Part shown: positions 16,207 to 24,301 of the stretch, piece by piece
How the letters are laid out: each line of letters starts with the position of its first letter
Position numbering within the stretch: position 1 is the stretch's first letter
Source of the DNA: Cytophagaceae bacterium
Lineage (GTDB): Bacteria; Bacteroidota; Bacteroidia; Cytophagales; Spirosomataceae
Length of the DNA stretch: 51,091 nt
Reading direction: 5' to 3'
Assembly (NCBI GenBank): GCA_027491195.1
Contig: JAIXWQ010000002.1
Coordinates: forward strand, 1 to 51,091
Notes under the pieces: model-generated
Database searches by the model: none
The model's input: only the letters and a program-made list of their open reading frames with translations
Told to the model about the DNA's origin: nothing
Position numbers and translations under genes: made by a program

Positions 16207-17073
16207 ATGACCTATTTCTCTCCCACCGACTTAATTATTAATCCAGACGGAAGTTCTTACCATTTGAATTTGCGACCGGATCAAATCCCTGATACGTTGA
16301 TATTAGTGGGAGATCCAGAACGCGTTCCCAAGGTGTCTCAGTTTTTTGATGAGGTCACTGAAATCGTACATAAACGTGAATTTGTAACGCATTTGGGTAC
16401 TTTAAAGGGGAAGCGAATCGCTGTGTTATCAAGTGGAATAGGCGCAGATAATGTGGAGATAGTGATGAATGAGCTGGATGCCTTGGTGAATATAGATTTC
16501 CAAACTCGCCTCGAGAAAGAAGTAAAAAGATCGTTGAATTTAATTCGAATAGGTACCTCTGGAAGTATTCAGGCACACATTCCAGTGGATTCGATTTTAA
16601 TTTCAAATGCAGCTATTGGATTCGATAATCTGGCACAATTTTATGGATTTAACTCTGCCCAATCTATTTCAGCTGCTTCTTTGGAAAAATGGACACAAGC
16701 CATTGATTATCCCTTACCCCTTTACGCGGCGAAAGCAAGTGCCAATTTGCTAGAAAAATTCAAGCCTTTAAACGCTTTCGAAGGAATTACTTTAACGGCA
16801 CCTGGCTTTTATGCACCTCAAGGCAGGACTATTCGTATGCATTCCATCAGACCAGATTTTCTAGAAAAGGTAGCTGGTGCTACATTGGAAGGTCAAGAAA
16901 TTACCAATATTGAGATGGAAACAGCCGCTTATTATGCCTTTGCAGGAGCCATGGGGCATGAAATGATTTCATTGAATGCCTTATTAGCGAATCGAATCAC
17001 GAACGAATTTTCGAAGGATCCAGAGGGACAAATCATGTCCTTAATAGAGAAAGCTATAGGGCTAATCGCATAA
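16207..17073 (+). CDS. Nucleoside phosphorylase (uridine phosphorylase-like)
   Basis: A 288-residue PNP/UDP-family enzyme that splits nucleosides with phosphate in nucleoside salvage. Visible motifs are the phosphate loop V-G-D-P-E-R-V, I-G-T-S-G-S-I-Q, and the ribose-binding N-I-E-M-E-T-A-A near the C-terminus. The frame is open from 16165, but the ATG at 16207 (M-T-Y-F-S-P-T-D-L-I) fits the family; the upstream stretch lies in the 40-bp divergent promoter region. Base specificity (uracil or purine) is not certain. Its last 20 bp overlap the convergent acetyltransferase. Confidence 0.88.
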   Translation: MTYFSPTDLIINPDGSSYHLNLRPDQIPDTLILVGDPERVPKVSQFFDEVTEIVHKREFVTHLGTLKGKRIAVLSSGIGADNVEIVMNELDALVNIDFQTRLEKEVKRSLNLIRIGTSGSIQAHIPVDSILISNAAIGFDNLAQFYGFNSAQSISAASLEKWTQAIDYPLPLYAAKASANLLEKFKPLNAFEGITLTAPGFYAPQGRTIRMHSIRPDFLEKVAGATLEGQEITNIEMETAAYYAFAGAMGHEMISLNALLANRITNEFSKDPEGQIMSLIEKAIGLIA

Positions 17074-17530
17074 CATAATCGTCCATTACGTAGCCATTGC
17101 CTATATCTAGAATCATCTCCCGGTCTTTTGTGAAGCCTTTTTTGTGGTAAAAATCCACCGCTGAATTATACTTATTTACATTCAGTATAATCGATTCTAA
17201 GCCTAAGGCACGAGCCTGATGACTAATTTCGTTGATAATAAAAGTGCCGGCACCTTTTTGCTTCAGCGATGGTCGTAAATACAGTTTATGTAATTTTCCC
17301 TCGGTATCAGTTAGTTTTTCAAAAGCGCAATAACCAATAGCTTTTGCATCGACTTCTAGCATAGAGAAAAGTTCGATTTGTGAGCTAATTAATTCCGTAT
17401 TATACATCATTGGAATCATGTATAAGGTCTGCTCTTCGGTTAAAATATGGCCGTAAGTAGGTCTCCAGGCTTCCTCCGCAATTTCTTGAATGGTGGGAAT
17501 ATCTTCGAGCGTGGCTTTGCGTAAAATCAT
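17054..17530 (-). CDS. GNAT family N-acetyltransferase
   Basis: A 158-residue protein beginning M-I-L-R-K-A-T-L-E-D-I-P. The GNAT features are A-I-G-Y-C-A-F-E-K-L, L-H-K-L-Y-L-R-P-S-L-K-Q-K-G-A-G-T (acetyl-CoA loop) and V-D-F-Y-H-K-K-G-F. The substrate is unknown. The open frame continues upstream to 17701 inside surE on the other strand; the ATG at 17528-17530 is the first that gives the family N-terminus. It is divergent from surE over 36 bp and overlaps the nucleoside phosphorylase end by 20 bp. Confidence 0.87.
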   Translation of the reverse strand: MILRKATLEDIPTIQEIAEEAWRPTYGHILTEEQTLYMIPMMYNTELISSQIELFSMLEVDAKAIGYCAFEKLTDTEGKLHKLYLRPSLKQKGAGTFIINEISHQARALGLESIILNVNKYNSAVDFYHKKGFTKDREMILDIGNGYVMDDYVMRLAL

Positions 17531-17566
17531 GCCCAAAATTTGTAAATTGCAGTCAAAATAACAAAA

Positions 17567-18334
17567 ATGAAGCCACTTATTCTCATCGCAAACGACGATT
17601 CTATCTATTCCAAAGGCATTCGTGTCCTCACTGAAATTATGTCCGAGATGGGCGAAGTGGTGGTCGTTGCTCCAGACACGCATCAATCTGGCATGGGCCA
17701 TGCCATCACGTTAGGCGAACCGCTTCGTGTGGTAAAGACGAATGATTTTGGTGATCATATTCAATCTTATAAGTGTTCAGGAACACCCGCTGATTGTGTG
17801 AAGATAGGAAAACACCAAATATTGAAAGACCGCAAAATTGATTTAGTCGTATCTGGCATAAATCATGGCTCTAATGCATCCATTGCTGTTTTATATTCTG
17901 GTACAATGTCCGCTGCCATTGAGGCTGCCATGGAAGGAATTCCGGCGATTGGTTTCTCTTTGTGCGACTTTGCGGCAGATGCGGATTTTTCGCATTGCCA
18001 CGATTACATTATCAAGATTTGCCAACAAGTTTTAGTACACGGTTTGCCCAAAGGTTTGACCTTGAACGTGAATTTCCCGGCGCATTCTTCGATGCCTTTG
18101 CAAGGGGTTAAAGTGGTAAAACAAGCGAATGCAATCTTTAGAGAGCGTTTTGAAGAGCGTAAAGATCCTTATGGAAAGCCCTATTATTGGATGGATGGGG
18201 ATTTACACAACGAGGATTTGAACAACAATACCGATTTAGATGCGCTTGCTGAAAACTACGTGAGTATTGTTCCCGTTAAATACGATTTAACGGATTATGA
18301 TGAATTAAAGCAGATGCAGAGCTGGGATCTTTAA
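17567..18334 (+). CDS. surE: 5'/3'-nucleotidase SurE
   Basis: A 255-residue metal-dependent phosphatase that removes phosphate from nucleoside monophosphates and helps stationary-phase survival. The metal-site motif I-A-N-D-D-S (residues 7-12) is at the N-terminus, followed by P-D-T-H-Q-S-G-M-G-H and the conserved S-G-I-N-H-G-S-N and Y-S-G-T-M-S-A-A-I-E-A. Its 3' end overlaps the convergent NUDIX gene by 30 bp. Confidence 0.95.
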   Translation: MKPLILIANDDSIYSKGIRVLTEIMSEMGEVVVVAPDTHQSGMGHAITLGEPLRVVKTNDFGDHIQSYKCSGTPADCVKIGKHQILKDRKIDLVVSGINHGSNASIAVLYSGTMSAAIEAAMEGIPAIGFSLCDFAADADFSHCHDYIIKICQQVLVHGLPKGLTLNVNFPAHSSMPLQGVKVVKQANAIFRERFEERKDPYGKPYYWMDGDLHNEDLNNNTDLDALAENYVSIVPVKYDLTDYDELKQMQSWDL

Positions 18335-18859
18335 CAAGGTCAAAACGCTCAACGCATCCGTGATAGTGCCATTTTTCGCCATTTCAATCGCTTCGCCGAG
18401 CGGCAATCTACGTATTTTTAATTGCTCCGTTTCTTCTGGGCAGGCTTGGTGCTGAATGAGGTTTTGGGCTACATACATCACCGCTTTTTCATCACTTACT
18501 GAATTAGACAAGTAGACCTCCCCTAGTTGTGTCCATTCTGCCGCCACTAGGCCCGTTTCTTCGAGTAATTCGCGTTTAGCAGCTTCTAAAGTAGATTCAC
18601 CGAATTCAATAGAGCATCCACCCTCCGGAACTTCCCAAGAATATTCGTTTAAGGTATAACGATATTGCCCCACTAGATAGGTAAATCCCTCTGAATCGAT
18701 CGGAACAATCGAAATAGCGGTGTTTTTAAAGTGTACTTTGCCATAAATTCCTGGATTACCTGCGGGATTTAAAACCTCATGGTGTTCTACTTTTATCCAA
18801 GCATTTTCGTAGGCCGTTTGTTGGCTAATTGTTTTCCAGGGATTGATTTCCTTTTCCAT
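18305..18859 (-). CDS. NUDIX hydrolase (ADP-ribose pyrophosphatase-like)
   Basis: A 184-residue pyrophosphohydrolase. The Nudix box is E-S-T-L-E-A-A-K-R-E-L-L-E-E-T-G-L, with the metal-binding R-E-L-L-E-E core intact. The glycine that usually starts the box is a Cys in the simplest alignment (G-G-C-S-I-E-F-G-E), or the loop is two residues longer. W-E-V-P-E-G-G upstream and the general layout favour ADP-ribose or other nucleoside-diphosphate sugars as substrates. It is divergent from the CDF transporter, 26 bp apart. Confidence 0.88.
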   Translation of the reverse strand: MEKEINPWKTISQQTAYENAWIKVEHHEVLNPAGNPGIYGKVHFKNTAISIVPIDSEGFTYLVGQYRYTLNEYSWEVPEGGCSIEFGESTLEAAKRELLEETGLVAAEWTQLGEVYLSNSVSDEKAVMYVAQNLIQHQACPEETEQLKIRRLPLGEAIEMAKNGTITDALSVLTLLKIPALHLL

Positions 18860-18872
18860 CCGGTAAAAATAC

Positions 18873-18880
18873 TATCTTTG
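18873..18880 (+). promoter_or_regulatory. Candidate -7 element (TAtcTTTG) for the CDF gene
   Basis: TATCTTTG ends five bases before the ATG, so any transcript would be nearly leaderless. The nearest upstream TTG (18844-18846) is 26 bases away, longer than normal. Confidence 0.4.
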
Positions 18881-18885
18881 TCCTA

Positions 18886-19872
18886 ATGAAACAGCGGCTT
18901 GTCCTTCTTTCTTTCGTCTTATCAGTGGCCATTATGGCTGCTAAGTTTTATGTCTACTTTTTAAGTGGATCGACTACTTTGTTAACAGACGCGTTGGAAT
19001 CCATCATAAATGTGGTTGCTGCCAGTTTTGCCTATTATTCGATCTATTTAGCCTCCCTTCCTAAGGATTTAAACCATCCGTATGGTCATGGTAAAATTGA
19101 ATTCTTTGCCTCTGGTTTAGAAGGGGTCCTTATTTTATTGGCATCTGCCTATATTTTCTTGCATGCCTCGCAACATTTGTATGCTTCGCCCGCTTTATCG
19201 AGTTTAGATCTAGGGATGGCAGTTTCCTTCGTATCTGCGGCCATTAATGGATTATTAGGTTATTATTTAGTCCAAAAAGGACGTTCAAGCCATTCCCCCG
19301 CACTTATTGCAGATGGCAAGCATTTGCGTTTAGATGCCTATAACGGAATTTTAGTCGTTGTAGCGCTGGCGATTACGTATTTTACCAATTGGTTTTGGGT
19401 CGATTCCGTCGCCTCCTTTTTGTTTGCAGCTTTTATGTGTTGGCAAGGTATCCACCTGATTCGCGAATCGGTGGCTGCTCTGATGGACGAGACGAATCCT
19501 GCTTTGTTTGAGAAAGTGACGAACTGGGTCGTGTCGAACAAAAAAGCGGAATGGATTGACTTACATAATCTCCGGGTTCAGCAATACGGAGGAGATTTGC
19601 ATATTGACTGCCACTTAACGCTTCCTAGGTATTGGGATTTGAGTAGAACTCACGAGGAGATTCATGAATTCGAAGAGATGTTAGGTAAACTACAAGAAAC
19701 CCACGTGGAGATTTTTGTCCACGCGGATCCTTGTTTAGATGAATGTTGTAATCACTGTACGATAGCCGATTGTGCGATTCGCAAGGCTGCTTTTTCGAAG
19801 AAAATAGAATGGAATAAAATGAATTTGGCCTTAAACCAAAAACATTTCAACGAAACACTAGCTCGTTCTTAA
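18886..19872 (+). CDS. Cation diffusion facilitator (CDF) transporter with C-terminal Cys cluster
   Basis: A 328-residue divalent-cation/proton antiporter: several membrane helices (about 5-210), the CDF landmark N-H-P-Y-G-H-G-K after helix 2, and a cytoplasmic domain (about 215-290). Helix 2 reads T-D-A-L-E-S-I-I-N, so the usual Asp/His metal ligands are partly replaced by Glu and Asn. After the domain comes C-L-D-E-C-C-N-H-C-T-I-A-D-C, a five-Cys cluster that is not part of the basic CDF plan and suggests metal sensing or storage. Which metal is moved cannot be told. Confidence 0.9.
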   Translation: MKQRLVLLSFVLSVAIMAAKFYVYFLSGSTTLLTDALESIINVVAASFAYYSIYLASLPKDLNHPYGHGKIEFFASGLEGVLILLASAYIFLHASQHLYASPALSSLDLGMAVSFVSAAINGLLGYYLVQKGRSSHSPALIADGKHLRLDAYNGILVVVALAITYFTNWFWVDSVASFLFAAFMCWQGIHLIRESVAALMDETNPALFEKVTNWVVSNKKAEWIDLHNLRVQQYGGDLHIDCHLTLPRYWDLSRTHEEIHEFEEMLGKLQETHVEIFVHADPCLDECCNHCTIADCAIRKAAFSKKIEWNKMNLALNQKHFNETLARS

Positions 19873-20556
19873 AGAGCCAATTCCGCCATCTACACCAATA
19901 ATTTGTCCTGTTATCCACGAATTCGCTGGATTCAATAAGAAGGCGGCCAGATTAGCCACATCGTCTGATTGTCCCACACGTCCTAGTGGATGTCTTTTTC
20001 CGCCCGCCTCTATCTTCTCTGGAGAGTTTAATAAAGCTCCGGCTAAAGGGGTTTGAGTTAAAGAAGGTGCAATGGCATTAACTCGAATCTTATTAGCTGC
20101 TAATTCTGCCGCTAAAGAACGTGTTAAACCCTCAATCGCTCCTTTTGAGCTCGCGATAGAAGCATGGAAACCCATACCTGTTTGCACAGCCACTGTACTA
20201 AATAGAACAATAGATGAAGTAGCAGACTGTTTCAATGCTGGTAAAAGTGCTTGAATCACTCGAACTGCGCCTAGCACATTGATTTGGAAGTCTTTTTCAA
20301 AATCAGCTGACGTCAATCGGTGGAAAGGTTTTAAATTAATGCTACCTGGACAATAGGCAATTCCATCGATAGGTCCCGTTACAGAGGCCAATTGAGAGTC
20401 ATCCGCAGATAAAGCATCCCAACTATAATTTTCCACACCAGAAATGCTGGAAGGATTTCTAGAGAAATTAATTACTTCGTGTCCTTCAGCTACCAAAGAT
20501 GACGCAATGGACTCACCAATTCCTTGGCTAGCGCCCACAATTACGTATTTTCCCAT
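19858..20556 (-). CDS. SDR-fold protein lacking the catalytic Tyr, in the pterin cluster
   Basis: A 232-residue short-chain dehydrogenase-like protein. The cofactor motif G-A-S-Q-G-I-G (8-14) is intact, as is the SDR end (I-T-G-Q-I-I-G-V-D-G-G). The active site normally Y-x-x-x-K reads I134-A-S-S-K138, so the catalytic Tyr is Ile; the Ser is S120 or is replaced by T121. It lies 2 bp after folE and next to a PTPS-like gene, so a role in reducing a pterin (as sepiapterin reductase does) is tempting but conflicts with the missing Tyr. It may use another residue, such as H131, or be non-catalytic. Confidence 0.85.
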   Translation of the reverse strand: MGKYVIVGASQGIGESIASSLVAEGHEVINFSRNPSSISGVENYSWDALSADDSQLASVTGPIDGIAYCPGSINLKPFHRLTSADFEKDFQINVLGAVRVIQALLPALKQSATSSIVLFSTVAVQTGMGFHASIASSKGAIEGLTRSLAAELAANKIRVNAIAPSLTQTPLAGALLNSPEKIEAGGKRHPLGRVGQSDDVANLAAFLLNPANSWITGQIIGVDGGIGSLRTS

Positions 20557-20558
20557 GA

Positions 20559-21260
20559 TTAACCTTGGATAGATTGTAAGAATTCTCTTCTAGTAGCGTC
20601 CTCTTGGAATTTACCTCCGTAATAAGAGGTAATTGTTGAGGTCGCTTCGTCTTTAACCCCTCTAGACGAAACGCAAAGGTGTTTAGCATCAATAAAGACA
20701 GCCACGTGATCCGTTTTTAGAACGCGTTGCAAGTGTTTCGCAATTTGCATAGTTAAACGCTCCTGAACTTGAGGTCTTTTCGCGTAATATTGAACAATAC
20801 GGTTCAATTTCGAAAGTCCAATGACTTGACCAGACGATATGTAAGCGATGTGCGTTTTACCTACGATAGGTACAAAATGATGCTCGCAATTCGAATAGAA
20901 CGAGATATTTTTTTCGACCAACATTTCGTAATAACCGTATTTGTTTTCAAACAAGGCTACTTTCGGTTCATTGGCAGGGTTCAAGCCACTGAAAATTTCT
21001 TCAATGTACATCTTAGCTACGCGCTTAGGTGTACCGCGAAGAGAGTCATCCGTCAAGTCTAAACCTAAGGTTAACATGATCTCGCGAAAGTGAGATTCAA
21101 TGATGGCTATTTTCTCTGAATCAGAAAGATCAAAAGCATCCTCCCTCATCGGTGTCTCGATTGAGGTGGCTACATGATTATCTCCAATTTCCTCGTCTGT
21201 TAACAAGAAATGGTCTGAATCAATTAGCAGGGAATTCAACGAAATTTCTTTCTGTTTCAT
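20559..21260 (-). CDS. folE: GTP cyclohydrolase I
   Basis: A 233-residue enzyme converting GTP to 7,8-dihydroneopterin triphosphate, the first step to folate, biopterin and queuosine precursors. The zinc and active-site region is N-C-E-H-H-F-V-P, followed by G-L-S-K-L-N-R-I-V-Q-Y-Y-A-K-R-P-Q-V-Q-E-R-L-T and the last zinc ligand in H-L-C-V-S-S-R-G-V. The N-terminal 55 residues are an extension. The ATG at 21258-21260 overlaps the PTPS-like gene by 41 bp; a later Met at residue 38 would shorten the overlap and cannot be excluded. Confidence 0.95.
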   Translation of the reverse strand: MKQKEISLNSLLIDSDHFLLTDEEIGDNHVATSIETPMREDAFDLSDSEKIAIIESHFREIMLTLGLDLTDDSLRGTPKRVAKMYIEEIFSGLNPANEPKVALFENKYGYYEMLVEKNISFYSNCEHHFVPIVGKTHIAYISSGQVIGLSKLNRIVQYYAKRPQVQERLTMQIAKHLQRVLKTDHVAVFIDAKHLCVSSRGVKDEATSTITSYYGGKFQEDATRREFLQSIQG

Positions 21261-21642
21261 ACAATCTAATTTTTAAATCTAGTTTAGAAGGGAGTTTAGC
21301 CCTCAATTTATTGTAAATAACGATGACGATATTTTCTGCAGAAGGATTTAAATCAGCGAATTCTGGTACGTCTAGATTCAAATTCTTGTGGTCAAACTTT
21401 TTGCACACTTCTGTCTGCGCTAAATCTGATAAAAACTTCGTATCGATTACATAACCCGTTTCGGGGTCAATTGTTCCGGTTACCTGGATAATTATTTCAT
21501 AATTGTGTCCATGGTAGTTCGGATTGTTGCATAAACCGAAAATTTCTTTGTTTTTCTCTTCTGTCCAAAGTGGATTGTGCAAACGATGAGCAGCGTTGAA
21601 ATGCTCTTTTCGGAATACGCTAACGCGTGGGGCTTCAGTCAT
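21220..21642 (-). CDS. 6-pyruvoyltetrahydropterin synthase family protein
   Basis: A 140-residue PTPS/QueD-fold enzyme acting on dihydroneopterin triphosphate from FolE. Zinc ligands H19, H44 and H46 (H-F-N-A-A-H-R, Y-H-G-H-N-Y) and the catalytic C38 (F-G-L-C-N-N-P-N) are present. F-D-H-K-N-L-N-L-D-V-P-E-F-A-D, A-E-N-I and Y-E-T-E-R-N are closer to animal-type PTPS than to E. coli QueD. It may serve tetrahydropterin or queuosine synthesis; neighbour folE supports either. It is first in the leftward pterin operon. Confidence 0.9.
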   Translation of the reverse strand: MTEAPRVSVFRKEHFNAAHRLHNPLWTEEKNKEIFGLCNNPNYHGHNYEIIIQVTGTIDPETGYVIDTKFLSDLAQTEVCKKFDHKNLNLDVPEFADLNPSAENIVIVIYNKLRAKLPSKLDLKIRLYETERNFVEFPAN

Positions 21643-21711
21643 TTTTTCTAAATTCTTATAAAATTAAAGTATTTTCCTTAATTTTCATCTTTATTAACCT
21701 ATTGTTAACCT

Positions 21712-23064
21712 ATGAAAAGAAGGAAGTTTATTTCTGATTCCTTGATGTATACCTCTGGTACCGCTTTATTTCCCACATTTCTGAAACAGATACCTGAAGA
21801 ACAAAAAAAAGTACGTTTAGGTTTTATCGGTGTCGGATTAAGAGGCCAAAATCACCTTGAAATGGCCATGTATCGTCCAGATGTGGAAGTGGTTGCCATC
21901 TGTGATATAGATCCCAAAGCGATTGACATCGCTTTAAAGATGATTTCAGACAAAAGTCGCCCCGCTCCTGCCGTTTACGGAAAGACCGAAAAAGATTTCG
22001 AAAACTTAGCTAAACGCAACGATATTGATGGTGTGGTAATCGCTACTCCTTGGGAATGGCACGTGCCAATGGCCTTGGAAGTGATGAAGCAAGGCAAATA
22101 TGCGGGCGTAGAAGTTTCTGCCACCGTTACTTTGAAGGAATCTTGGGATCTCGTGAATATGTATGAGAAAACGGGTTCTCATTGCATGATTCTGGAGAAC
22201 GTATGTTATCGCCGAGATGTCTTAGCAACCTTAAATATGGTGCGTCAGGGCATGTTCGGTACCTTGAATCACGTACAATGTGGATATCAGCACGATTTAC
22301 GTGAAGTTAAATTTAATGATGGAAAGCAGGCCTATGGCGGTGGAGTTGAATTTGGGGAGAAAGGTTTTTCAGAGGCCAAATGGCGTACCCAGCATTCTGT
22401 CGATCGCAACGGCGATTTATATCCTACGCATGGTTTAGGACCCGTTGCTGAGATGTTAAACATTAACCGAGGAAATCAATTCGCTTATTTAACGTCGATG
22501 GCGACGCCTTCTTTGGGACTACATAATTATATCGTGGAAAAAGGTGGTGTAGATCATCCGAATGCGAAAGTGAATTTCAAATGTGGAGACATTGTTCAGA
22601 CGATGATCAAATGTGTGAATGGCGAAACCATTTTAATTACGCATGATACGAATTCCCCTCGTCCTTATTCTCTAGGTTTCCGCGTGCAGGGAACAAAAGG
22701 ATTGTGGATGGAAGATAATAAATCGATCTATTTAGAGGGTGTTTCGCCTAAAGCTCATCGCTGGGAAGAAGCTAAACCCTATTTAGAGAAATACGATCAC
22801 CCTTTGTGGAAAGCACACGCCACTGATGCAGAGAATGCGGGGCATGGCGGCATCGATTATTTCGTGTTAAGATCCTTTATAGAGGCAATTAAGGCGAAAG
22901 TAGCACCCCCTATTGACGTATATGATGCGGCTGCTTGGTCTGCGATTGCCCCACTTTCGGAGGAATCGATTAAGAAGGGCTCCGCTCCTATTCAAATACC
23001 GGATTTCACCCGTGGAAAATGGAAAACAAATCAACCAATTTTTGCATTAAACGAACAATACTAA
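21712..23064 (+). CDS. Gfo/Idh/MocA-family protein, probable GH109-type NAD-dependent glycosidase, Tat-exported
   Basis: A 450-residue protein with a twin-arginine-like leader (M-K-R-R-K-F-I-S) and a Rossmann domain with G-F-I-G-V-G-L-R-G-Q-N-H-L. The central part has E-V-S-A-T-V-T-L and M-I-L-E-N-V-C-Y-R-R, then Y-P-T-H-G-L-G-P-V-A and L-G-L-H-N-Y. This arrangement is that of GH109 alpha-N-acetylgalactosaminidases, which use bound NAD+. The substrate is inferred from family only. The MFS porter starts 4 bp downstream, suggesting that a released sugar is taken up by it. Confidence 0.87.
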   Translation: MKRRKFISDSLMYTSGTALFPTFLKQIPEEQKKVRLGFIGVGLRGQNHLEMAMYRPDVEVVAICDIDPKAIDIALKMISDKSRPAPAVYGKTEKDFENLAKRNDIDGVVIATPWEWHVPMALEVMKQGKYAGVEVSATVTLKESWDLVNMYEKTGSHCMILENVCYRRDVLATLNMVRQGMFGTLNHVQCGYQHDLREVKFNDGKQAYGGGVEFGEKGFSEAKWRTQHSVDRNGDLYPTHGLGPVAEMLNINRGNQFAYLTSMATPSLGLHNYIVEKGGVDHPNAKVNFKCGDIVQTMIKCVNGETILITHDTNSPRPYSLGFRVQGTKGLWMEDNKSIYLEGVSPKAHRWEEAKPYLEKYDHPLWKAHATDAENAGHGGIDYFVLRSFIEAIKAKVAPPIDVYDAAAWSAIAPLSEESIKKGSAPIQIPDFTRGKWKTNQPIFALNEQY

Positions 23065-23068
23065 ACCT

Positions 23069-24271
23069 ATGAACCAATCAAAAAACGTAAACGGACCTCT
23101 TTTAATTATCGGTATTCTCTTCTTTGTCTTTGGTTTTGTGACCTGGGTGAATTCCGTTTTGATCGCCTTTTTCAAGGATGCCTTTCATCTAAATAACTTC
23201 GACTCGCTCTTAGTCACTTTTGCCTTCTTTATCTCCTATTTCGTCATGGCGATCCCTTCCTCTTGGGTTTTGGCAAGAACGGGCTTCAAGAAAGGGATGT
23301 CATTAGGCCTCTTAGCAATGGCTGTAGGAACTCTTTTGTTTATTCCAGCCGCCCAAATGGAAAATTATCCGATGTTCTTGTTCGGTTTATTTGTAATCGG
23401 AACAGGTTTGGCCCTATTACAAACGGCTTCTAATCCCTATGTTACGATCCTAGGACCTGCTGAATCTGCAGCCCAAAGAATCTCTGTCATGGGTATTTGC
23501 AATAAGGTGGCGGGTATTTTGAGTCAATTTATTTTCGGTGGCTTATTCCTATCAAGTGCGGTGGGAGGTTCTTCGAAATTAGCCATTGTGATTATGCCTT
23601 ATGGCATCATGACGGCGGTTTTAGTGCTTTTAGCGGTTTGGGTGTGGTTTTCGTCGCTACCTGAAGTTGAGGCGGAAGAAACGGTAGAAGAGGCGGGTAA
23701 TGCGAAGTCGAGTGTTTGGGCTTACCCTAGTTTAGTTTTAGGTTTGGTTGCCTTCTTCGTTTATGTAGGTGTGGAAGTGATTGCGGGTGATACGATCATT
23801 AATTATGGTGTATCCCAAGGATTTAGTCAAGATGTTGCGAAGAGCTTTACTACCTATACTTTATACGGTATGTTAGCGGGTTATATCATTGGTATCTTCT
23901 TTATTCCCAAATACTTATCACAACAAAAGGCCTTGAACTATTCGGCTATTTTAGGCGTATTATTTTCGATAGGCGCTATTACTTTCACGGGTTTTATGTC
24001 TGTGCTTTGTTTGGCCTTATTAGGATTAGCTAATGCCTTAATGTGGCCAGCCTTATGGCCATTAGCAATTAATGGATTAGGTAAGTTTACCAAAATCGGA
24101 TCAGCCTTAATTATCATGATGATCTCAGGTGGAGCTTTGATGCCTTTATTGTATGGTAAGATTGCGGACCAAATAGGCAACACACAGTCTGCTTATTTTA
24201 TTTTGATCCCTTGTTATCTTTTTATCTATTATTACGCAACAATTGGTCATAAAAAGAGTTCTTGGAAGTAG
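23069..24271 (+). CDS. Sugar MFS transporter, FucP/GluP-like
   Basis: A 400-residue major-facilitator porter with about twelve helices. The FucP/glucose-galactose family look is in F-G-F-V-T-W-V-N, S-Y-F-V-M-A-I-P-S, G-T-G-L-A-L-L-Q-T-A-S-N-P-Y-V and A-L-M-W-P-A-L-W-P-L-A-I-N-G-L-G. Related proteins import fucose, glucose, galactose or N-acetylated sugars with protons. Cotranscription with the GH109-like gene suggests an amino sugar, but the substrate is not determined. Confidence 0.9.
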   Translation: MNQSKNVNGPLLIIGILFFVFGFVTWVNSVLIAFFKDAFHLNNFDSLLVTFAFFISYFVMAIPSSWVLARTGFKKGMSLGLLAMAVGTLLFIPAAQMENYPMFLFGLFVIGTGLALLQTASNPYVTILGPAESAAQRISVMGICNKVAGILSQFIFGGLFLSSAVGGSSKLAIVIMPYGIMTAVLVLLAVWVWFSSLPEVEAEETVEEAGNAKSSVWAYPSLVLGLVAFFVYVGVEVIAGDTIINYGVSQGFSQDVAKSFTTYTLYGMLAGYIIGIFFIPKYLSQQKALNYSAILGVLFSIGAITFTGFMSVLCLALLGLANALMWPALWPLAINGLGKFTKIGSALIIMMISGGALMPLLYGKIADQIGNTQSAYFILIPCYLFIYYYATIGHKKSSWK

Positions 24272-24278
24272 AAATACC

Positions 24279-24286
24279 TATTTTTG
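24279..24286 (+). promoter_or_regulatory. Candidate -7 element (TAttTTTG) for ispG
   Basis: TATTTTTG ends 15 bases before the ispG ATG. The nearest TTG (24262-24264) is only 14 bases upstream, so the -33 partner is unclear. Confidence 0.4.
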
Positions 24287-24301
24287 TGTTTTAATTCAAC
24301 T

